From Coccinella septempunctata (Eukaryota; Arthropoda; Insecta; Coleoptera; Coccinellidae): 64,000 nucleotides of DNA. This document shows positions 59,890-64,000 of this stretch, in pieces. Both the position numbers and the translations under genes were made by a program. Below the pieces are notes generated by a model. That model had not been told where the DNA came from. It ran no database searches and worked only from the letters and a program-made list of their open reading frames with translations. Each line of letters begins with the position of its first letter. Within the stretch, counting starts at the first letter, position 1. The DNA lies in assembly GCF_907165205.1 (NCBI RefSeq), contig NC_058194.1, forward strand, positions 26,474,856 to 26,538,855, written 5' to 3'.

Positions 59890-60191
59890 TTCCTGAAACT
59901 TTTTAGGGTTTTCACTCCCAATCTCTGAAAATTGATTTTCGTCTGATGAAGGAGTCTGATATAGACTCCGAAACGTAACAAGATAAAATTATAATTTCAA
60001 AGTTCTTTATTATTGTTCGTTGACAGGGACCAATTTTTTTCTACTTGATTTGCTCCTGACAAATTAGTGCAAAAATTTACGCAGGAGCAAATCGTTAATT
60101 TCATTTTTTTAATTGATTTGGTTTCAGAGATTGGGAGTGAGAACCCTAAAGTTTCAGGAAATACAGAATCCTCCCAGAATGAATTTCAATC
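59890..60191. mobile_element. 302-bp foldback insertion with long target duplication
   Basis: Between exact 13-bp duplications lie two long inverted arms: TTCCTGAAACTTTTTAGGGT then TTTCACTCCCAATCTCTG on the left, and CAGAGATTGGGAGTGAGAAC then CCTAAAGTTTCAGGAAA on the right (60124-60161). An inner pair GATTTGCTCCTG / CAGGAGCAAATC lies at 60048-60097. The duplication length fits target-primed retrotransposition rather than a cut-and-paste element, and foldback structure plus a hammerhead-like core (59943-59974) recalls Penelope-like retroelements. No protein is encoded. Confidence 0.7.
59943..59974 (+). ncRNA. Hammerhead-like core motif
   Basis: The order is CTGATGA (59943-59949), A, GGAGTC, loop TGATATA, GACTCC, GAAAC (59970-59974). 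CUGAUGA, a stem II and GAAA are the conserved core of the hammerhead ribozyme. The six-pair stem is perfect, but there is one extra A before it, and stem III with a cleavage triplet was not found with confidence. Self-cleavage is therefore unproven. Confidence 0.4.
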
Positions 60192-60204
60192 GATAACTAC
60201 TTAT
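60192..60204. repeat. 13-bp target-site duplication, right (GATAACTACTTAT)
   Basis: Exact match to 59877-59889. Confidence 0.85.
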
Positions 60205-61176
60205 AAATGCCAAAGTCTAAGTCCCCTTATGCATCTTCATCCTGTAGTTTTTTCGGGATAAAAATACTCACACAAACTTATTTATTTCATTTCTAGCGAC
60301 CATAAGCCGCCACTGTACATAATGAATAATCAAGACTGTAATCAAGGCATTAATTACATTTCTTTTTCCAACTGAGTGGTCAGGGTTTATTTCCTTGTGC
60401 CATTTGTTTCGAATTACAAGCCCATTCGGTCATTTCATCATCTCTATTGAAGAACAGTCAATATTGAATAGAATCGAACAAGAGAGATGAGACGAAACTC
60501 AAATTCATTTGCGCCATAAATTACGGACAGCCATTTGAGCCAAAGGCAATCATTCAACCCTGAACCGTGGACAATTTTCAAATTGAAATTTCGTGTCAGA
60601 CTCGTGGAAATTTCATGTCCGAACCGTTGAAAAGTGAACGGGCAGTCTCTTTGGGATGGAACGAAGGGCATCACAAAGAAAGCTGAACTTCCTGCAAAGG
60701 AGTAATTTATATTTTACAGCATCTCGCGATTGTTTTATTGTTTCAACTTCCTGATTCTGATGGTTGTGAATGTTTTACGAGGTAGTTCGTTTCGCGATTG
60801 CTTCTTGTTTTAAGTTCGAAGTAAATTTATGTGTTTACCTTATTTTCAGACTGACAACTATCGGATTTTATAATATGTATGCTTCGTTTATTTTCTCATT
60901 AATTTAACAGATCTTAATTAGGATATAAACATGGGGTGTACAGAAATAGGAACATAAAACGTGTTTCCTATGACTTTCTAGTCTCATGGAATTTCTACTT
61001 CCTACTGGAGGACTGTTTTCCTTATCTTCATAGATGTACTTAAAGAGAAGAAGAGGGGAGCAATAATCCTCGCTTGGAAAAGGTATACTTTCCATGAATA
61101 CGCCACGAAAAAGGATGAGGAAAGGTTTTTCACTTTTCGTGGTTTTTACCTGATTAAAAAATTCGAAAGGTAGAAC
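60205..61176. other. Intergenic stretch, nothing recognisable
   Basis: Short frames at 60444-60674 and 60904-61095 show no domain. No repeat was recognised. Confidence 0.45.
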
Positions 61177-61178
61177 TA

Positions 61179-62090
61179 CGAGGATATATTGAGAAATTCT
61201 TAGCCTACAATAGAACCAAACAAAATTTCAATGTCAAAATATTTTATCACCCAACATATTCTCCTCTTAATTGGATACATTTATCACAGCAACCTGCAAC
61301 GTCCCTAGACCTTTAAAAAAAAAAATGTTTCTTCTTGCTCTGCAAACAGACCTCCACAGCTTTTATAACTTCCTCGTTGGAAGAAAATTTGCGACTTTTT
61401 AAACTTTTTTTCAGTTGAGGAAAGAGATGATAGTCGGATGGAGCCAAATCTGGTGAATTAGGGGGGTGTTCTAGTAATTCAAACCCTAAATCACGAATTT
61501 TTTGCATGGCAACTTGTGATTTGTGTGCAGGGGCGCTGTCCTGCAAAAACAAAACACCTTTGGATAGCTTTCCGTGTCTTTTCCCTTTAATTTTTTCCCG
61601 TAGGGTGGTAATTTTTCTCATGTCCAAATTGACGTGAACTATGAACGGGTTCGTATGAAATATTCAGTGCTTCAATTATCCGTTTTAGCCCAATTGGACG
61701 GTCTGATAAAATTATGTCATGAACTGCATCGATATTTTCGGGGACTGACACAGAAACTGGCCTTCCCGATCGGTCATCATCTTCAATGGAAAATTTACCT
61801 CTTTTGAAGCTTGCAGTCCAATTTTTCACGGTCGCATATCTTCGTTAATCTGCTTACCTCTTAACCATTTTAAATACAGGTACATGATGATGGCACAATA
61901 CTCCAATTTTTCGATTTCCACAATTTCGGTGGTCATCTTTTTTCTTTCAATTTATTGAGTAACTCTGATTTACTTTTTGACCTCAAACTTCACACTGACA
62001 CTTCCAATGAGTTATTGTTCGTTGCTATGGTAACGCAATATTACTTTTATGAGAACTGGTCTAGGCTAACTAGATATCAATAAATCCTCG
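61179..62090 (-). mobile_element. Mariner transposon copy 2, both ends present, internal deletion
   Basis: A 912-bp copy with TA on both sides (61177-61178 and 62091-62092) and inverted ends CGAGGATATATTGA / ATCAATAAATCCTCG. Minus-strand frames encode the helix-turn-helix side (61587-61829: VKNWTASFKRGKFSIEDDDR then SGRP, IILSDRPIGLKRI) and the catalytic C-terminus (61313-61627: LQDSAPAHKSQVAMQKIRDL then GFELLEHPPNSPDLAPSDYH). About 330 bp that copy 1 still has (10457-10787), including the MDKTW first catalytic aspartate, are deleted. A further 32 bp near 61839 are missing. It cannot make transposase but keeps both ends. Confidence 0.95.
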
Positions 62091-62121
62091 TATTTATCAC
62101 ATTTTAACTGAAGTAACAAAT

Positions 62122-62375
62122 GAGGGGCTCAGAACTGAAGTGAACCAAGTCCATTCAGCCTAGTTTTGAGATGAATGGCTTAGAAGTTGTAGAAGTAATC
62201 TCCAATTAATTCAAAAGTGACTTCTTTATTTATTATTATTTTTATGTGAGCATATTATGCTTACATTCTAATATTTTAAAATCTAAAGAAGTCACTTTTG
62301 AATTAATTAGTGATAAACAACTTCTAAGCACTTCATCTCAAAACTAGGCTGAATGTACTTCAGCTCTGAACCCCT
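62122..62375. mobile_element. Foldback MITE-like element
   Basis: Arms of about 100 bp pair: GAGGGGCTCAGAACTGAAGT, CATTCAGCCTAGTTTTGAGA and TTCAAAAGTGACTTCTTTA on the left match the reverse complement of the right arm (GAGGGGTTCAGAGCTGAAGT and so on). The AT-rich loop spans about 62230-62285. AAAT flanks both ends, a possible 4-bp duplication, but flanking sequence also pairs weakly, so the exact ends are not certain. Confidence 0.8.
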
Positions 62376-64000
62376 CAAATATCAGTTGAAGGATTTTTCA
62401 GTGAAAAATAATCTTTTCCCCAACTTCTTTCGGTTCCCATCGTATACCCACGGGAATCAAATAAATCGAGAATCATTGACACGGATGATACAATAAAAAA
62501 TAAAACGTGTATTCTCGGCTAGTGATTATTAACTGGAAATAATCGGACGCGTTATAAATTTCACCTTTCCGACTGGTAATTCGAACCATTTCGAAAAACC
62601 GGACCCTATACGAAATAACTCGAATAATTAACGTTATTTGGTCTCTGTTTGTCGGTTCCAGAACCATCACCGTCTCTTTAATTTTCGGGGCATTTTAAAT
62701 GCAACACTTTGTTTCGCGATAAACGAAGGCATATGGTGAGACACGAAACAAGGGGAACGGTTGTCTTGTGAGGGATCTATAGTCCGGACAGTGTCGCACG
62801 GTTATATACAAGGTGGCCACATTAAAACAATATTGTGGACGAGACTCTGATTGGCCAATTTCTATGTATTATTTTCAAAATAGATTTTCTGGCACAGCGC
62901 CACATAGAGGTTCGAACCGAAAAAATTGTAATATACTGTGATACTTACGCATGCATTCAAGGCAATTTGGTTGCTCAATTTTAACCTATCGAAAGTTGGG
63001 AGAACAATCATCGGATAGAGCTAGATTTTTGTATCGAATTTCATGAAGAAATCTTCAGTCGTTTCTGAAAACTAGGCAAACTGGAATTGAGTCTTTCACA
63101 CGACTCCGTCTCACTTAATTCTCGTCTAATGTGATTTTAATCTCGGATTACTGTACATAAAGTATGTCAATTCCAGATGGCGGATTTTAAACTCGTTCAG
63201 GTCATATACAGGGTTTGTATAAAGTATGAACCTAAGTAACTATTTACTTAGGTAACAGAACGATATTTAAGAAACCTCAGACAATAAAATGGCATGTTAC
63301 CGTTCTGTACGATGTCATCAGAAATCGCCATAATTTTTGTTTTTCAATTTAAATCTGTATATTTTTACACCTCTCAAGAGACTTTATTATTCCGAATTCG
63401 TATACATTGAGCTTGGTGGAAATAACTGTGAGAGAATACGTTAAATTTTTATTATAATTGCTGTGAAATTGATAAATTTACTTATCTTTAACTGTGAAGT
63501 GGTATTTTTTCTGGTTTTCCGAATAATATCCACTCAACTTTGAAAGTGTATAATCTACATCTACAGATAAAAAGAATTCAATTGCCTGTATGTAATTTTA
63601 CAATATCTGACTCCTTTTTGGATAATTTGCATCTTTGACATTGCTATGTGATCTATAGCCATATCATTCTGGTGATATGTTTCAAATCACCCAGTATACA
63701 CTCATACTGATTCCCCGAAAGACTGATTTGAGACTATCAAAGTATGAAAAACGTGCAAACGACCATCGGAAATGGAGTATCTAATCGAGAATGGCTGCGG
63801 TATCTGTGAACAATGACGAAATGACAAATATCAACGCCGTCAATATTATTATCCCAAAGTTTATAGACCGTGTCAGTTTGTTCCTCGAAGGGAAATTGTT
63901 ACACGGTTTGCGGTTTCTTGGAGAACGCAGAAAAGAAACGATAACGCCTTCCTGTCTTATTCGAGAAAAACTGTTATTTGTAATTATTATGACAGCTTGT
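62376..64000. other. Intergenic stretch to window end, nothing recognisable
   Basis: No coding frame above 70 codons. A short palindrome CCTAAGTAACTATTTACTTA with GG lies at 63231-63252. No repeats of the families named here were seen. Confidence 0.45.

Overview
The window looks like arthropod, most probably insect (beetle-like), nuclear DNA. It is AT-rich and gene-poor, dense in Tc1/mariner-type elements, MITEs and decayed non-LTR retrotransposons, with one strongly recognisable intronless gene for a long Toll-family receptor. Assignment to beetles is an inference from the overall look of the receptor and repeats; no species marker was identified.

Layout. 1-280: decayed reverse transcriptase. 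283-5722: satellite array of eleven units of about 494 bp, the last six alternating between two variants. 5723-6260: a different 175-bp repeat and a distant satellite relic. 10031-11195: damaged mariner. 13182-13511: two foldback MITEs. 14606-14791: a possible tiny secreted-peptide gene with TATA box. 15385-16310: retrotransposon scraps. 17524-18783: a 5'-truncated Jockey-type insertion with 11-bp target duplications, split by a hAT-type MITE. 20209-21858: a TA-flanked element with two divergent copies of one exon-like segment. 22821-27063: copies of MITE families Z and W. 29408-29905: Tc1 transposase relic. 32529-32846: short CCCH zinc-finger-like frame. 38497-40395: MITE W2 and element U between direct repeats. 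43708-50942: a nest of elements Z, Y and X. 53742-58359: the Toll receptor with its leader and poly(A) signal. 59890-60191: short insertion with 13-bp target duplications and a hammerhead-like core. 61179-62090: internally deleted mariner with both ends. 62122-62375: foldback repeat.

The only confidently functional gene is the Tollo/Toll-6-type receptor: signal peptide, two leucine-rich-repeat blocks separated by cysteine clusters, one membrane span and a complete TIR domain. No operon-like organisation exists. Most other sequence records transposition, and several insertions are intact enough to give exact boundaries, target duplications and relative ages. The least explained items are the hammerhead-like insertion, the 31-bp hairpin insertion within element X2, the two-armed element at 20209-21858 and the putative small secreted peptide.
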